From Paraburkholderia sp. BCC1884 (GTDB taxonomy: Bacteria > Pseudomonadota > Gammaproteobacteria > Burkholderiales > Burkholderiaceae): a stretch of DNA of 64,000 nt. A program made the translations under genes and the position numbers. This document shows, piece by piece, positions 18,501 to 26,904 of this stretch (positions within the stretch are counted from its first letter, which is position 1; every line of letters starts with the position of its first letter). Location: NCBI RefSeq assembly GCF_900996225.1, contig NZ_CAAJGL010000068.1:1488001-1552000 (forward strand), in the 5' to 3' direction. Under the pieces are notes generated by a model. It saw only the letters and a list, made by a program, of their open reading frames with translations, ran no database searches and was not told where the DNA came from.

Positions 18501-19754
18501 TTAATGCCACTCGTGATAACTACGCGGCGAAAACAGCAGGCTTACACCGATCATCACGACGACGCTCGCGGCCAGCATCATCCATGCGCCCACGAATCCG
18601 CCGCTCCAGCCGCGGACCATGCCGGCAATCATCGGCGCGAGCGCGGCGACGACGAAGCCGACGCCCTGCGTAAACGCGACCAGCTTTCCCGCCACGCGAT
18701 GATTGGCCGAATGGTCCATCGCGGTGACCAGCGTCAACGAGAACGTGCCGCCCAATCCCGCGCCGGCCACGCCGATCCACAGCCATGACGCCGTATCGGG
18801 GCAGAAGATCAGCCCGAGCAGTCCGGTCAGTTGGGCGCACAGGCCGAGCACCAGCCAGGGCCGCCGATCACGAAACGAAGCTGCGGCGAGCGGCAACAGC
18901 AAGGCCGCCGCGGCCTGAAAGGCTGTCATGCCGGCGAGCAGCGAGCCGCTGTCCGCGACACTCACGCCGCGCTGCTGGTAGAACGCCGGCAACCACGCGA
19001 CCAGACTCGTGTAGCCGCCGTTGACGATGCCGAAGAACAGACCCAGCGTCCATGCGCGCGGCTTGCGCCAGAGCGCGGGAGCGGGGGTGTCGAGTGCGTG
19101 GGACTGCGGGGCGTCGGCATGAATGTGTCGCTCTGCCGACGGGCGGCGATTCAGTCCCAGCCAGCATGCCAGCGCGATGACGGCAGGGATGGCCCACACC
19201 GCGAGTCCCGCATGCCACGAACCCGCCACGACGCTGACCCACGGACTCAAACTCGCTCCGAGACCGCCGCCGCCCATGATCGAGGCGGAGAAGACGCCCA
19301 TCGCGAGCGGCACGTGAGCGTGAAAACGCTGCTTCATCACCGCGGGCAGAAGCGCCTGAACGGCCGCTACGCCGACGCCCGCAAGCGCCGCTGTCAGCAG
19401 TAATGCGCTACCGCTTGCCGCCGCCCACCGCGCAGCGCAGGCAAGCGCGATCGCCAGTAGGCCGAGCGCCACGCCGCGCGTTTCGCCAAGGGTGCGCGTC
19501 AAGGCCGCCGCGCCGAATGCGCCGAGCCCCATGGCGACGACCGGCAGACTGGTCAGCAATGACGCGCCGTAGAAGCTCAGGCCGGTGGCGCTGCGAATGG
19601 TCGTCATCAACGGACTGATCGACGTGAGCAGCGGGCGCAGATTAATCCCGATCACGACGATCGCGCCCAGCCAGACGATGTCCCGCCAACTCAGCGGCGC
19701 GGTGGTCGTCGTGGCGGGCGGCGGGGTCGAGCGTGCGGTGGAGTGCGAGTTCAC
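18501..19754 (-). CDS. CynX/NimT-family MFS transporter
   Basis: This 417-residue carrier has twelve predicted membrane segments. The family signature VIGINLRPLLTSISPLMTTI lies at the start of the first external loop, and NGGYTSLVAWLPAFYQQ marks the second half. CynX-type members transport cyanate, nitroimidazoles or other small anions; the substrate here is not readable. The start is assigned to GTG 19754, with AGGAT 5 bases upstream. A much longer reading to 20576 is rejected because it runs antisense through the GntR gene. It is divergent from that regulator, with twin operator-like sites between, so it is probably under its control. Confidence 0.82.
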   Translation of the reverse strand: MNSHSTARSTPPPATTTTAPLSWRDIVWLGAIVVIGINLRPLLTSISPLMTTIRSATGLSFYGASLLTSLPVVAMGLGAFGAAALTRTLGETRGVALGLLAIALACAARWAAASGSALLLTAALAGVGVAAVQALLPAVMKQRFHAHVPLAMGVFSASIMGGGGLGASLSPWVSVVAGSWHAGLAVWAIPAVIALACWLGLNRRPSAERHIHADAPQSHALDTPAPALWRKPRAWTLGLFFGIVNGGYTSLVAWLPAFYQQRGVSVADSGSLLAGMTAFQAAAALLLPLAAASFRDRRPWLVLGLCAQLTGLLGLIFCPDTASWLWIGVAGAGLGGTFSLTLVTAMDHSANHRVAGKLVAFTQGVGFVVAALAPMIAGMVRGWSGGFVGAWMMLAASVVVMIGVSLLFSPRSYHEWH

Positions 19755-19807
19755 GGCGATCCTAAAATGCGCCACGCACGGCAGGAAAAGTGGTGTGAAG
19801 CTAATTT

Positions 19808-19840
19808 TGGTCAACCATAATAAACTGAAATGGTTAACCA
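19808..19840. promoter_or_regulatory. Twin TGGTYAACCA operator-like sites between cynX-like and gntR-like genes
   Basis: TGGTCAACCA (19808-19817) and the perfect palindrome TGGTTAACCA (19831-19840) are 23 bases apart, centre to centre, in the divergent gap. FadR-subfamily GntR proteins typically bind TGGT-n-ACCA half-site pairs, and the neighbouring gene encodes such a protein. The sites sit about 55-90 bases from the MFS start, where a repressor would overlap the promoter. Confidence 0.6.
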
Positions 19841-19943
19841 TTTTTGTGATTCCCGGTATAGGTGACGGCGCGTTCGAATGGCGGCTCGCGCGGGGCGCCG
19901 CTAGAATGCCGGGCGATATCGCTTTGTTTCCACTACCGAATCC

Positions 19944-20687
19944 ATGGCCACACGTTCCCGTCCCATCACGTCCGCCGACCCTGCGGCGCCGGTCCTCCCG
20001 ACCTCCGCCGGCGACTCGCTCAGCGTGGAAGAGCGTATTTACGCGTCGATTACCGCGGCGTTGTTGCAGGGGCGGTTGCGCCCGGGCGCTCAGCTGGTCG
20101 AGCGGGACCTTGCCGCCACCTTCGGCTGCACGCGCGGCGCCTTGCGCAAAGTACTGGCGCGGCTCGGCTTCGAGGGCAAGCTGGTGCTGTCGGCGAATCG
20201 CGGCGCGTTCGTGCCGTCGCCATCGGAAGAGGACATCCGTCAGGTGTATCGTGCGCGGCAGATCGTCGAGGCGGGCATCGTCGCGGCTTTGTGCGGCAGC
20301 CTGAGTGGCGCGCACAAGCGCCGTCTGCGAGCGCATGTGCGCAGCGAGGAAAAGGCGCTGCGAGCCGGCTCGATCGACGAATCGGTGCGTCTGGCGGGCC
20401 AGTTTCACGTGCTGTTGACGGAACTGGCCGGCGGCACGGATCTGCTTGGGCTCGTCGGGCAGCTGGTCGCCCGGACCGAGCTCTACAAAGCGTTGTTCGA
20501 CCCATCGAAGGGTTCGACCTGTTCCGCGGACGAGCACGCACAAATCATCGAATCGCTCGACGCAGGCGATCTGCACGCGGCGTTAGCGACGATGCGCGAG
20601 CATCTGTCGGAATTGGAAGAGCGAGTGGTGACACAGGCGCGCAAAAGCGCCGCCGGAGAGGATCTCGGTGCGGTGTTCGGGATGTAG
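19944..20687 (+). CDS. GntR-family (FadR subfamily) transcriptional regulator
   Basis: This 247-residue protein has an N-terminal winged HTH (ITAALLQGRLRPGAQLVERD, then ATFGCTRGALRKVLARL, about residues 37-72). The C-terminal all-helical FCD effector domain follows, with metal-ligand candidates in the FHVLLTELAGG and HAQIIESLDAGD helices. It is divergent from the CynX-like carrier. Family logic suggests a small organic acid or cyanate-like effector releasing repression of the carrier. The ATG at 19944 gives a ~30-residue disordered N-terminus; no strong ribosome site is visible, so a slightly later start is possible. Confidence 0.85.
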   Translation: MATRSRPITSADPAAPVLPTSAGDSLSVEERIYASITAALLQGRLRPGAQLVERDLAATFGCTRGALRKVLARLGFEGKLVLSANRGAFVPSPSEEDIRQVYRARQIVEAGIVAALCGSLSGAHKRRLRAHVRSEEKALRAGSIDESVRLAGQFHVLLTELAGGTDLLGLVGQLVARTELYKALFDPSKGSTCSADEHAQIIESLDAGDLHAALATMREHLSELEERVVTQARKSAAGEDLGAVFGM

Positions 20688-20871
20688 CCGGGAGTAGTGG
20701 GGAAAAGCAGCGAAGAAAAGCGGGTGCGACGCCGCAGCGCGCCGCTCAGGCTCGAAATGTCGAGTCAAGCCGGAGAAGGCGCGCGAAAGGCTTCGCGTAC
20801 AACTGACCTGCAATGGCCCACGCCGGGATCGCGCGAAACGCGCTCAGCGAGCAGCCTGCATTCCGTGTGCC

Positions 20872-21144
20872 TTAACGGCGACGGAACTGCGAATTGCGAG
20901 CACCGCCGCCACCGGTGGCGCGCTCGTCTTTGTGACGGAAATTGATCCGGCCTTTGGTCAGATCATAAACCGACAGTTCCAGCGTCACGCGGTCGCCCGC
21001 GAGAATACGGATGTGGTTCTTGCGCATGCGTCCGGACGCGTAAGCGCCAACCACGACGCCGTTGTCGAGCGTCACGCGGTAACGGCTATCCGGAAGTACT
21101 TCGTCGACGATACCGTCAAGTTCAAGCAATTCTTCTTTCGCCAT
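20872..21144 (-). CDS. infA: Translation initiation factor IF-1 (extra paralogue)
   Basis: This 90-residue S1/OB-fold protein matches IF-1 throughout: [60 protein letters not shown] and RINFRHKDE. It is longer than the usual 72 residues because of a C-terminal [17 protein letters not shown] extension. Burkholderiales often carry such a second infA away from the ribosomal protein operon, and none of the neighbours here is ribosomal. AGGAG lies about 7 bases before ATG 21144. It binds the 30S A site during initiation; a condition-specific role for this copy is inference. Confidence 0.92.
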   Translation of the reverse strand: MAKEELLELDGIVDEVLPDSRYRVTLDNGVVVGAYASGRMRKNHIRILAGDRVTLELSVYDLTKGRINFRHKDERATGGGGARNSQFRRR

Positions 21145-21217
21145 GCATAACTCCTGGTCGATGGGATAAGGGGTGTTGCCTCGCCCACGCTGGGCGGAAC
21201 AACATCAGATTGGGGCA

Positions 21218-21242
21218 AAAGCGGGCTTTTCGAGCCCGCTTT
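21218..21242 (-). terminator. Intrinsic terminator upstream of infA
   Basis: AAAGCGGGCT (21218-21227) pairs with AGCCCGCTTT (21233-21242) around a 5-base loop. On the minus strand the stem is followed by TTTTGCCC. It would end transcription of the small gene at 21277-21558 before infA. Confidence 0.65.
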
Positions 21243-21276
21243 CCTACGGCATCAGCCTATGCGCTGATAGTACCGC

Positions 21277-21558
21277 TCAAAGATCGGCGACGGACTGGCC
21301 GTCTACACGGCCGTCGATCAATTGCTCGGCGTGGGCCATGCACGCAATGCGCGCCTTGCCCGTGCCGTCGAACGGAAACAGGTATTGCAGACGGAACACA
21401 CGGCCGTCGGCTGCCGGATTGGCGCCCACGCGGCAAATGCGCACCGACGCGTCGTAGCCTGCGTCCGGATTGCGGCTCGTTTGACCGTCCGCCGGGCGGC
21501 GCGGATAAACGAGCGGGTGGATTTCATAACCCTTGTACGTCTTGACAACTGAATTCAT
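21277..21558 (-). CDS. Small hypothetical protein
   Basis: This 93-residue protein begins MNSVVKTYKGYEIHPLVYP and contains RVFRLQYLFPFDGTGKARIA. I do not recognise a named family. The strand-rich pattern and single compact length suggest a cytoplasmic beta domain. Composition is normal for the genome, unlike the shadow frames around it. The Shine-Dalgarno before ATG 21558 is weak. It stands alone on the minus strand, ended by the hairpin at 21218-21242. Confidence 0.6.
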   Translation of the reverse strand: MNSVVKTYKGYEIHPLVYPRRPADGQTSRNPDAGYDASVRICRVGANPAADGRVFRLQYLFPFDGTGKARIACMAHAEQLIDGRVDGQSVADL

Positions 21559-22109
21559 GAAGCTCGTGTCCTGTATTACGTGGCCAGCATGTCACGCGTG
21601 TTACGCGTGTTACGCGCGGCACGACAAGCCGGGCAGCGCAGCACCTTAGGGCGCGCCGCCATGGAAAAAGGTTGGCACAGGCCCGATGGCAAGGGCTTGA
21701 GCGCGGCCCGCGCAAAATCGCGGATTCGATGGAGAAGAAACACGCTGATGTCGCGCGGACATCGGGCGCATAAAAGCTGAACAACTCAGCTGCACAACTC
21801 GCGACGGCGAATGCATGCGGCGCATTGCCGGAATGACGGGATCGCTGACAGGCGGCGGTCGAACAGTCGGGGGTGGTGCGGCGATGCCGGTTTGAGACTT
21901 TCCGGAGTTGCCTGATGTTGCCTAGCAATGCCAGCGCTGCGAATGCGGGATACAGCTATTCCAATATGATGCACTAAATGGGCCTAATTGGATAGCAAAA
22001 AGTTCCGCGCATAGGCAAACCGCCCGTCTGGCGTGGCTTGACGAGCGACGAACACGCCGCGTCGGCATGCGCCGCGGCGGCGCCTGCCGTGATTGGGCAA
22101 ACGCGTGCT
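21559..22109. other. 551-base stretch without a supported gene
   Basis: Frames here have shadow-like composition (for example Arg/Cys-rich minus-strand readings). The only structure noticed is a short run of the unit TTACGCGTG near 21591-21622. No promoter, RNA or terminator can be supported. Confidence 0.4.
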
Positions 22110-22340
22110 TCAGCGGGAGGTTTCGGCAACGCGCTTTTGCAGCTCGCGCGAGGCGGCGAGCGGAATGCGTGCGTCATCCCAGGCCGAGAGCCATTCCACT
22201 TCCTTCGACGTGAAGATCTGTCCGTGGTTGCGCAGCGCGTACTGCAGCGAATCGATGATGTGGTTGCGGATGATTTCCGGCGTGCCTTCGTCGTCGAGCA
22301 CGGTGCGAAACGCTTCGAGCGTGGCCATCTGTTGCTCCAT
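22110..22340 (-). CDS. Small conserved-looking hypothetical protein
   Basis: This 76-residue, mostly helical protein begins MEQQMATLEAFRTVLDDEGT and contains NHIIDSLQYALRNHGQIFTS and EVEWLSAWDDARIPL. Two starts are possible. ATG 22340 has GAGAAG 9 bases upstream; ATG 22328 (MATLEAF) has GGAG 6 bases upstream, formed by the first codons of the longer version. Longer readings to 22574 enter the promoter of the divergent regulator and are rejected. No family is recognised. Confidence 0.55.
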   Translation of the reverse strand: MEQQMATLEAFRTVLDDEGTPEIIRNHIIDSLQYALRNHGQIFTSKEVEWLSAWDDARIPLAASRELQKRVAETSR

Positions 22341-22530
22341 GAAATAGATACTTCTCTTATCGCACGAAAAAAAACCGCTCGCCACGCGGACAAAAATCGC
22401 CGCCCGTCGCCAACGCCGCGGGCATTGCGCATTTTTTCGGGCACGTGGTCGGCGCGACGGTCGCGGCGACGGGGCCGGATGGCTACAATGGCGCGTTGCC
22501 GAGCCGCTTCCCGCGAACACTGATTCCTCC

Positions 22531-23175
22531 ATGCGCCCCCCGAACGTGTCCCCTGTCAAAGACTTGTTGCTCAAGCGCTACGCGCCCATCGCCGACGGCA
22601 TCGCGGCGCTCTTCTATCCGTGCGCCGAAGTGGTGATTCACGACCTGCGCGATCAGACCATCGCGTACCTCGTGAACAATCTGTCGAAGCTCGAAGTGGG
22701 CGGCCCGTCGGTGCTCGACGAAGTGCACTACGCGGCGCGCGGCGAGACGATCGGACCGTACGAGAAGCTCAACTGGGATGGTCGCCGCATGCGCTGCGTG
22801 AGCAACATCCTGTTCGACGACGACGGCAAACCCGCCGGTATGCTGTGCATCAACTTCAATATCGCGGTGTTCGAGGACGTGCGCTCGACGCTCGATCTGT
22901 TCATCAAGGGCGGCAGTCTCACCGAAGCACCCGCCGACGACCTGTTCCGCGACGATTGGCAGGACCGCATCAACACGTATCTGCACACGTGGCTGCGCGA
23001 GCGGCAGATCGGTATCAATGCGCTCACGCGGGAACACAAGCGCGAAATCGTCGAGGCGCTGCACGCGCAAGGTGCGTTTCGCGGCCGCAGTTCGGCGAAC
23101 TTCGTGGCGGCCGTGCTGACCATGGGCCGTGCGACTGTCTACAAGATTCTGAAGCAGATGAAAGAGGGCGCTTGA
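22531..23175 (+). CDS. YheO/DauR-type PAS-like transcriptional regulator
   Basis: This 214-residue protein has an N-terminal YheO-like PAS domain (CAEVVIHDLRDQTIAYLVNN to MLCINFNIAVFED). The C-terminal HTH_22 domain includes LTREHKREIVEALHAQGAF and VAAVLTMGRATVYKILKQM. DauR-type members repress D-amino-acid or related amine catabolism; the target here is unknown. A -10-like TACAAT at 22484-22489 lies about 40 bases before the start. No ribosome site is evident at ATG 22531, so a start slightly downstream (NVSPVKDLLL region) remains possible. Confidence 0.82.
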   Translation: MRPPNVSPVKDLLLKRYAPIADGIAALFYPCAEVVIHDLRDQTIAYLVNNLSKLEVGGPSVLDEVHYAARGETIGPYEKLNWDGRRMRCVSNILFDDDGKPAGMLCINFNIAVFEDVRSTLDLFIKGGSLTEAPADDLFRDDWQDRINTYLHTWLRERQIGINALTREHKREIVEALHAQGAFRGRSSANFVAAVLTMGRATVYKILKQMKEGA

Positions 23176-23253
23176 CGAACGGCGCCGCCGTCGCCGTCGC
23201 GCAACGAAACGAAACGAACGCTGCAATTTTTAAATCGACTCGAGGGAATGTGA

Positions 23254-23466
23254 ATGGTGCGCTATCGACACTACAAAGGCGGTATTTACGAACTGATTTG
23301 CGAGGCTACGCTCGAGTCCGATCCGAGTGTCACGATGATTGTCTACAAGGCCGGCAATGGTACGATCTGGACGCGTCCGGCTTCGGTATTTTTCGAGCTG
23401 GTCGACGTGGACGGTGTGAAGGTAACGCGTTTCACACCAATCGACCAGGCGCCGATTCTTGCTTGA
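23254..23466 (+). CDS. DUF1653 domain protein
   Basis: This 70-residue protein has the DUF1653 pattern: YRHYKGGIYELICEATLESD at the start, then MIVYKAGNGTIWTRPASVFF. The family is common, single-domain and of unknown function. GAGGG precedes ATG 23254 by about 7 bases. The small gap to the next gene (38 bases) suggests co-transcription with the YqaE-like protein. Confidence 0.82.
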   Translation: MVRYRHYKGGIYELICEATLESDPSVTMIVYKAGNGTIWTRPASVFFELVDVDGVKVTRFTPIDQAPILA

Positions 23467-23504
23467 GCGACCGCACGTTGCGACACTATAGACAGGGAAT
23501 CTGA

Positions 23505-23699
23505 ATGCGTTTATTGCTTGCCATCATTCTGCCGTGGTTTCAATTCTTCACGATTGGCCGTCCGTTTGCCGGCATCATCTGCCTGCTTCTTCAGATCACG
23601 CTGATCGGCTGGATTCCGGCCGCGATCTGGTCGGTCTACGCGCTGAGCCAGTACACCACCGACAAAAAAATTGCCCGCGCCATGGGCAACGGCCGCTAA
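23505..23699 (+). CDS. YqaE/Pmp3-type small membrane protein
   Basis: This 64-residue protein has two hydrophobic segments (MRLLLAIILPWFQFFTIGRP and GIICLLLQITLIGWIPAAIW) separated by a short loop, then a basic polar tail. That is the layout of Pmp3/YqaE stress-associated proteolipids, though the usual proline-glycine arrangement is only partly conserved. An AGGGAA ribosome site precedes ATG 23505. It likely sits in the inner membrane; its role is unknown. Confidence 0.7.
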   Translation: MRLLLAIILPWFQFFTIGRPFAGIICLLLQITLIGWIPAAIWSVYALSQYTTDKKIARAMGNGR

Positions 23700-23715
23700 G
23701 GCTGCGACGCACGCT

Positions 23716-24027
23716 TCAAGGCACCGGAGGCAACATCACCGTTTCCGGCGCTTCGATCACCAGATCGGTTTCGGCAATCGCCACGCACGGCAGAATATAG
23801 CCCGCCTGCTTTTCTTCCCGGCTCAGACCCGGCCATTCGATCGTATAGCGCACCCGACCCGCAGTCATTTTGCACAGGCACGTGCGGCACGTCCCGTTGC
23901 GGCACGAGCGCGGCAAACGCAGATTCGCGAAACCGGCGGCTTCGAGGACCGTTAGCGACTCGGGCGCTTCGAAGCTCTGACCCAGCGGTTCGATGCGAAC
24001 CTGAAAAGTGCTCGGGGTATCGGACAT
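23716..24027 (-). CDS. Plant-type [2Fe-2S] ferredoxin
   Basis: This 103-residue protein has the cluster motif CRNGTCRTCLC, that is C-x4-C-x2-C, followed by a fourth cysteine in GYILPCVAIAETD. The cluster-binding loop and length are those of a stand-alone soluble electron carrier. It converges on the small membrane gene, with 16 bases between. No oxygenase or reductase partner lies beside it, so its redox partner is not evident. Confidence 0.85.
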   Translation of the reverse strand: MSDTPSTFQVRIEPLGQSFEAPESLTVLEAAGFANLRLPRSCRNGTCRTCLCKMTAGRVRYTIEWPGLSREEKQAGYILPCVAIAETDLVIEAPETVMLPPVP

Positions 24028-24172
24028 GAATGGCGTAGAGACGGATGGGCGGAAGGGCGATTTTCAACTGCGCACGACAGCGAACAGGCGCCATGTTACC
24101 GGAAGCCCTGCGACAGTAAGTCAAGCGTCAATCGGGGTGACGGGTGTTAGTTTTTGAACTCCTTGAACGGAG

Positions 24173-26170
24173 TCAATTCAGGCTGCTGCGCCTCAGGTAC
24201 CGATACACCGTGTTGCGTGCGAGTCCCAATTCGCGCGCCGTCGCCGACACGTTGCCGCTGTGTCGCGCGAGCGTCCGGGCGATCAACGTCGCTTGCCAGT
24301 CTTCCATCCGGCCCGGCGTCGTCAACGGGGCGGCGATGGGCCATCGGCTCACGCCGCCGCTGGATGCGTCGGCGGGGAAAGCCGGCGAGTCGCGTCGCGA
24401 TGCGTCGTGGTGGCTGCCGCTGCTCACGCAATCCTGCAGAAAGTCTTCCGGCAAATCCTCCAGCTCGATCTGCGGCGCGCCTTCGGCCATGATGCTCGCG
24501 GTGCGCAGCACATTGGCCAGTTGCCGCAGGTTGCCGGGCCAGCGGCATTGTGCAAAACGCGCCAGCACTTCGGCCGAGACACGGCGCGGCAACCGTACAT
24601 TGTCGGATTGCAAATCCAGCATACGTCCGACGAGTTCGGCAAGATCGCTGCGCTCGCGCAGCGGCGGCAAGGTCACCACTAACCCGTTGATGCGGTAATA
24701 CAGGTCCTCGCGGAAGGTGCCCGCTTCGATCATCGCGCGCAGATTGCGGTGGGTCGCGCAGACGATGCGCAGATCGACCGGAAGCTCCCGCGTCCCGCCG
24801 AGCGGCACGACGGTGCGGTCCTGCAGCACACGCATGAGCCGCACTTGTTGCGCGAGCGGCATGTCGCCGATTTCGTCGAGGAACAGCGTGCCGCCATCTG
24901 CCTGCACGATCTTGCCGACGTTGCCGCGTTTTTTCGCGCCGGTAAATGCGCCGTCTTCATAGCCGAACAACTCCGCTTCAATCAGGGTATCGGGCAACGA
25001 GGCGCAATTCAGCGCGACGAACGGCGCGCTGCGTCGCGGCGAATCATGGTGGATCGCGCGTGCGAGCCATTCCTTGCCGGTGCCGGTTTTGCCGAGCACC
25101 AGCATCGGGATATCGCGGCCGCGCAGTTTGGCGACGCGCTGCAAAATCTGCGCGACCTGTGCGTCGCCGGTATCGAGCGTTTCAAGCGTCGGGAAAAACG
25201 CTGCCGGTTCGGCGCAGCGTTGCGTCTGGCGCGCGTTGCCCGCCGTGGCCGGTTGGAATAGATCGTTCGCGGTGTCGGCCGGCGCGATATAGCGCGTCGC
25301 CATATATTCGCCGCGCGCGATCACCCGCACGCCGCTCGGCAGGGTCAGCACGATGCTCTCGCCGGGTGCGCGTGCGATCTGCTGCAGGAGCTTCGCGAAG
25401 GCGATGCCGAACAGCGCCTCGACCGGCTGCCGTTGCAGTTCCGCGAGCGGCTTGCCGAATTGAAACAGCGCGCTGCGATTGGCGGACAGAAACGTGCCGT
25501 CCGGCGCGAACGCAGCCAGCCCCTCGAACAGCGTGCCGATGAATTCCGCGCGGGCGTGGAAGTGGACGCGAACGGCGTCGGCGAATTGATTGGAGAACAG
25601 ATGATTTTCGATCATCTGCGCCGACATTCGCACGAGCGCGAGCGTATGCTTGTGAAAGCCGCGCGTGTCGCCGCTCACGTCGAGCGCGCCGATGGTGCGC
25701 CCGAACGGATCGGCAATCGGCGCGCACGAGCAGGTGAGGATGCGGTTGGCATGCAGGAAGTGTTCATCGGCGTGCACGACGGTGGGTTGTCCGTCGACGA
25801 GCGCGGTGCCGATCGCGTTGGTGCCGCGATCCGCCTCGGCCCACGACACGCCCGGACACAAGGCCACGCGATTGGCTTTTTCGACGAAGTCGCTGTCGCC
25901 GAGACTGTGCAGGATAACGCCGTGATCGTCGGTGAGCAGCACCATGCTCTGCGTGTCGACGATCTGCGCGTGCAACGTTTCCATCACGGGTAACGCATGC
26001 CTATAGAGCGAGTGATTGCGATCGACCAGTTCGCGTAACGCGGGCCGCCGCAGCGGATGAAAGTCCGGCGTTTCCGACGCCCGCAGACCGATCTCGAGCG
26101 AGCGCGCGTGAGCTTGCGCGATGACATCAGGTCGGCCGAAACTGGCCGGCGTGGCAGGGCGTTGAGTCAA
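24173..26170 (-). CDS. AcoR-type sigma-54-dependent activator
   Basis: This protein of about 665 residues has an N-terminal GAF-like sensor (MVLLTDDHGVILHSLGDSDF, then GTNAIGTALVDGQPTVVHAD) and a PAS-like segment (LAAFAPDGTFLSANRSALFQ). The AAA+ domain has Walker A GKTGTGKE, the sigma-54 contact loop GAFTGA and Walker B GTLFLDEIGDMP. A Fis-type HTH ends the protein (SATARELGLARNTVYRYLRR). The start is assigned to TTG 26170, with GGAGA 6 bases upstream; the longer reading to 26329 has Arg/His-rich shadow composition. The target operon is not evident nearby, so the effector is unknown. Confidence 0.85.
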   Translation of the reverse strand: MTQRPATPASFGRPDVIAQAHARSLEIGLRASETPDFHPLRRPALRELVDRNHSLYRHALPVMETLHAQIVDTQSMVLLTDDHGVILHSLGDSDFVEKANRVALCPGVSWAEADRGTNAIGTALVDGQPTVVHADEHFLHANRILTCSCAPIADPFGRTIGALDVSGDTRGFHKHTLALVRMSAQMIENHLFSNQFADAVRVHFHARAEFIGTLFEGLAAFAPDGTFLSANRSALFQFGKPLAELQRQPVEALFGIAFAKLLQQIARAPGESIVLTLPSGVRVIARGEYMATRYIAPADTANDLFQPATAGNARQTQRCAEPAAFFPTLETLDTGDAQVAQILQRVAKLRGRDIPMLVLGKTGTGKEWLARAIHHDSPRRSAPFVALNCASLPDTLIEAELFGYEDGAFTGAKKRGNVGKIVQADGGTLFLDEIGDMPLAQQVRLMRVLQDRTVVPLGGTRELPVDLRIVCATHRNLRAMIEAGTFREDLYYRINGLVVTLPPLRERSDLAELVGRMLDLQSDNVRLPRRVSAEVLARFAQCRWPGNLRQLANVLRTASIMAEGAPQIELEDLPEDFLQDCVSSGSHHDASRRDSPAFPADASSGGVSRWPIAAPLTTPGRMEDWQATLIARTLARHSGNVSATARELGLARNTVYRYLRRSSLN

Positions 26171-26591
26171 AGCATGTCTCCGGTGATCGGACGCGGCGAA
26201 TGCGTGGCTCACCGCTCGATGCCGCAGCGCAACATGCGCACTGACGACCGAATCCCGATAGTACAGGACGCGGCGGGATGCGCACGGCAGGGAAAAGCCG
26301 GAGACGGCGAGGTGCACGAGGGGCGGCAAAGGTGCGACGGACGCCTAAAAAAAACGCAGCGGGCACCAATTTCAGGCAAACGAAAAGGAAAACTTGCGCC
26401 GCGCGCCAACTCGTCTAAAGTGGATCAAATCACCTCCGCGAGGCGCGAAGCGCATTGGCCTCGCAGCGAAGTGACGAGCCCGCGCCACCAGCATTCGACC
26501 AGGGAGGAAAGCGCTGCGGCCGCGACCGATGCAACCGGTGTGCGCACTACCTCGCAATCATGCGCAGCACCTAACTTTCAGGTGAACTCCC
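26171..26591. other. Divergent intergenic gap, no gene supported
   Basis: This 421-base gap separates the AcoR-like gene from the DUF1488 gene. It should hold both promoters. I see no convincing operator or RNA structure; open frames across it read as shadows. Confidence 0.4.
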
Positions 26592-26882
26592 ATGCAGATC
26601 CTTTTCCCGAACGAAACGCCTGAATATTCAGGCCGCGAACTCACCTTGGCTTTCCCGGCGATGGTCGATGGGCAAAGGGTGGAATGCATGATCACGGCAG
26701 AAGCCCTGGAAGACCACTATGGCGCCGCGTCGCCGCGTCTGGAAGACATGGTCGGCGCATTCGACGCGCATCGCGCGCGGATCGAAGCCGCCACGCGGCG
26801 TCTGCTATCGGAAACGCGGGCGCAATGCCTCGTGCTCAGAAGCGGCTATGTGCGCTTCTACGAGGCAAACTGGCGTAACTGA
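26592..26882 (+). CDS. DUF1488 family protein
   Basis: This 96-residue protein has MQILFPNETPEYSGRELTLA, then VECMITAEALEDHYGAAS and a C-terminal helix around HRARIEAATRRLLS. This matches the DUF1488 pattern of small cytoplasmic proteins of unknown function. GGTGAACTCCC upstream gives a modest ribosome site for ATG 26592. It converges on the purine permease with 22 bases between. Confidence 0.75.
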   Translation: MQILFPNETPEYSGRELTLAFPAMVDGQRVECMITAEALEDHYGAASPRLEDMVGAFDAHRARIEAATRRLLSETRAQCLVLRSGYVRFYEANWRN

Positions 26883-26904
26883 AACGCAACGCCGCGCCCC
26901 GCGC

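Noticed and set aside
19755..20576. N-terminal extension of the CynX-like gene to 20576
   Set aside because: The extension runs antisense through the GntR regulator gene; the GTG at 19754 has a ribosome site and fits the family length.
21524..21928. A 134-codon minus-strand frame in the 21.5-22.1 kb gap
   Set aside because: Very rich in Arg and Cys, with repeats from the underlying short tandem unit (VTRVTRVT); it looks like a shadow.
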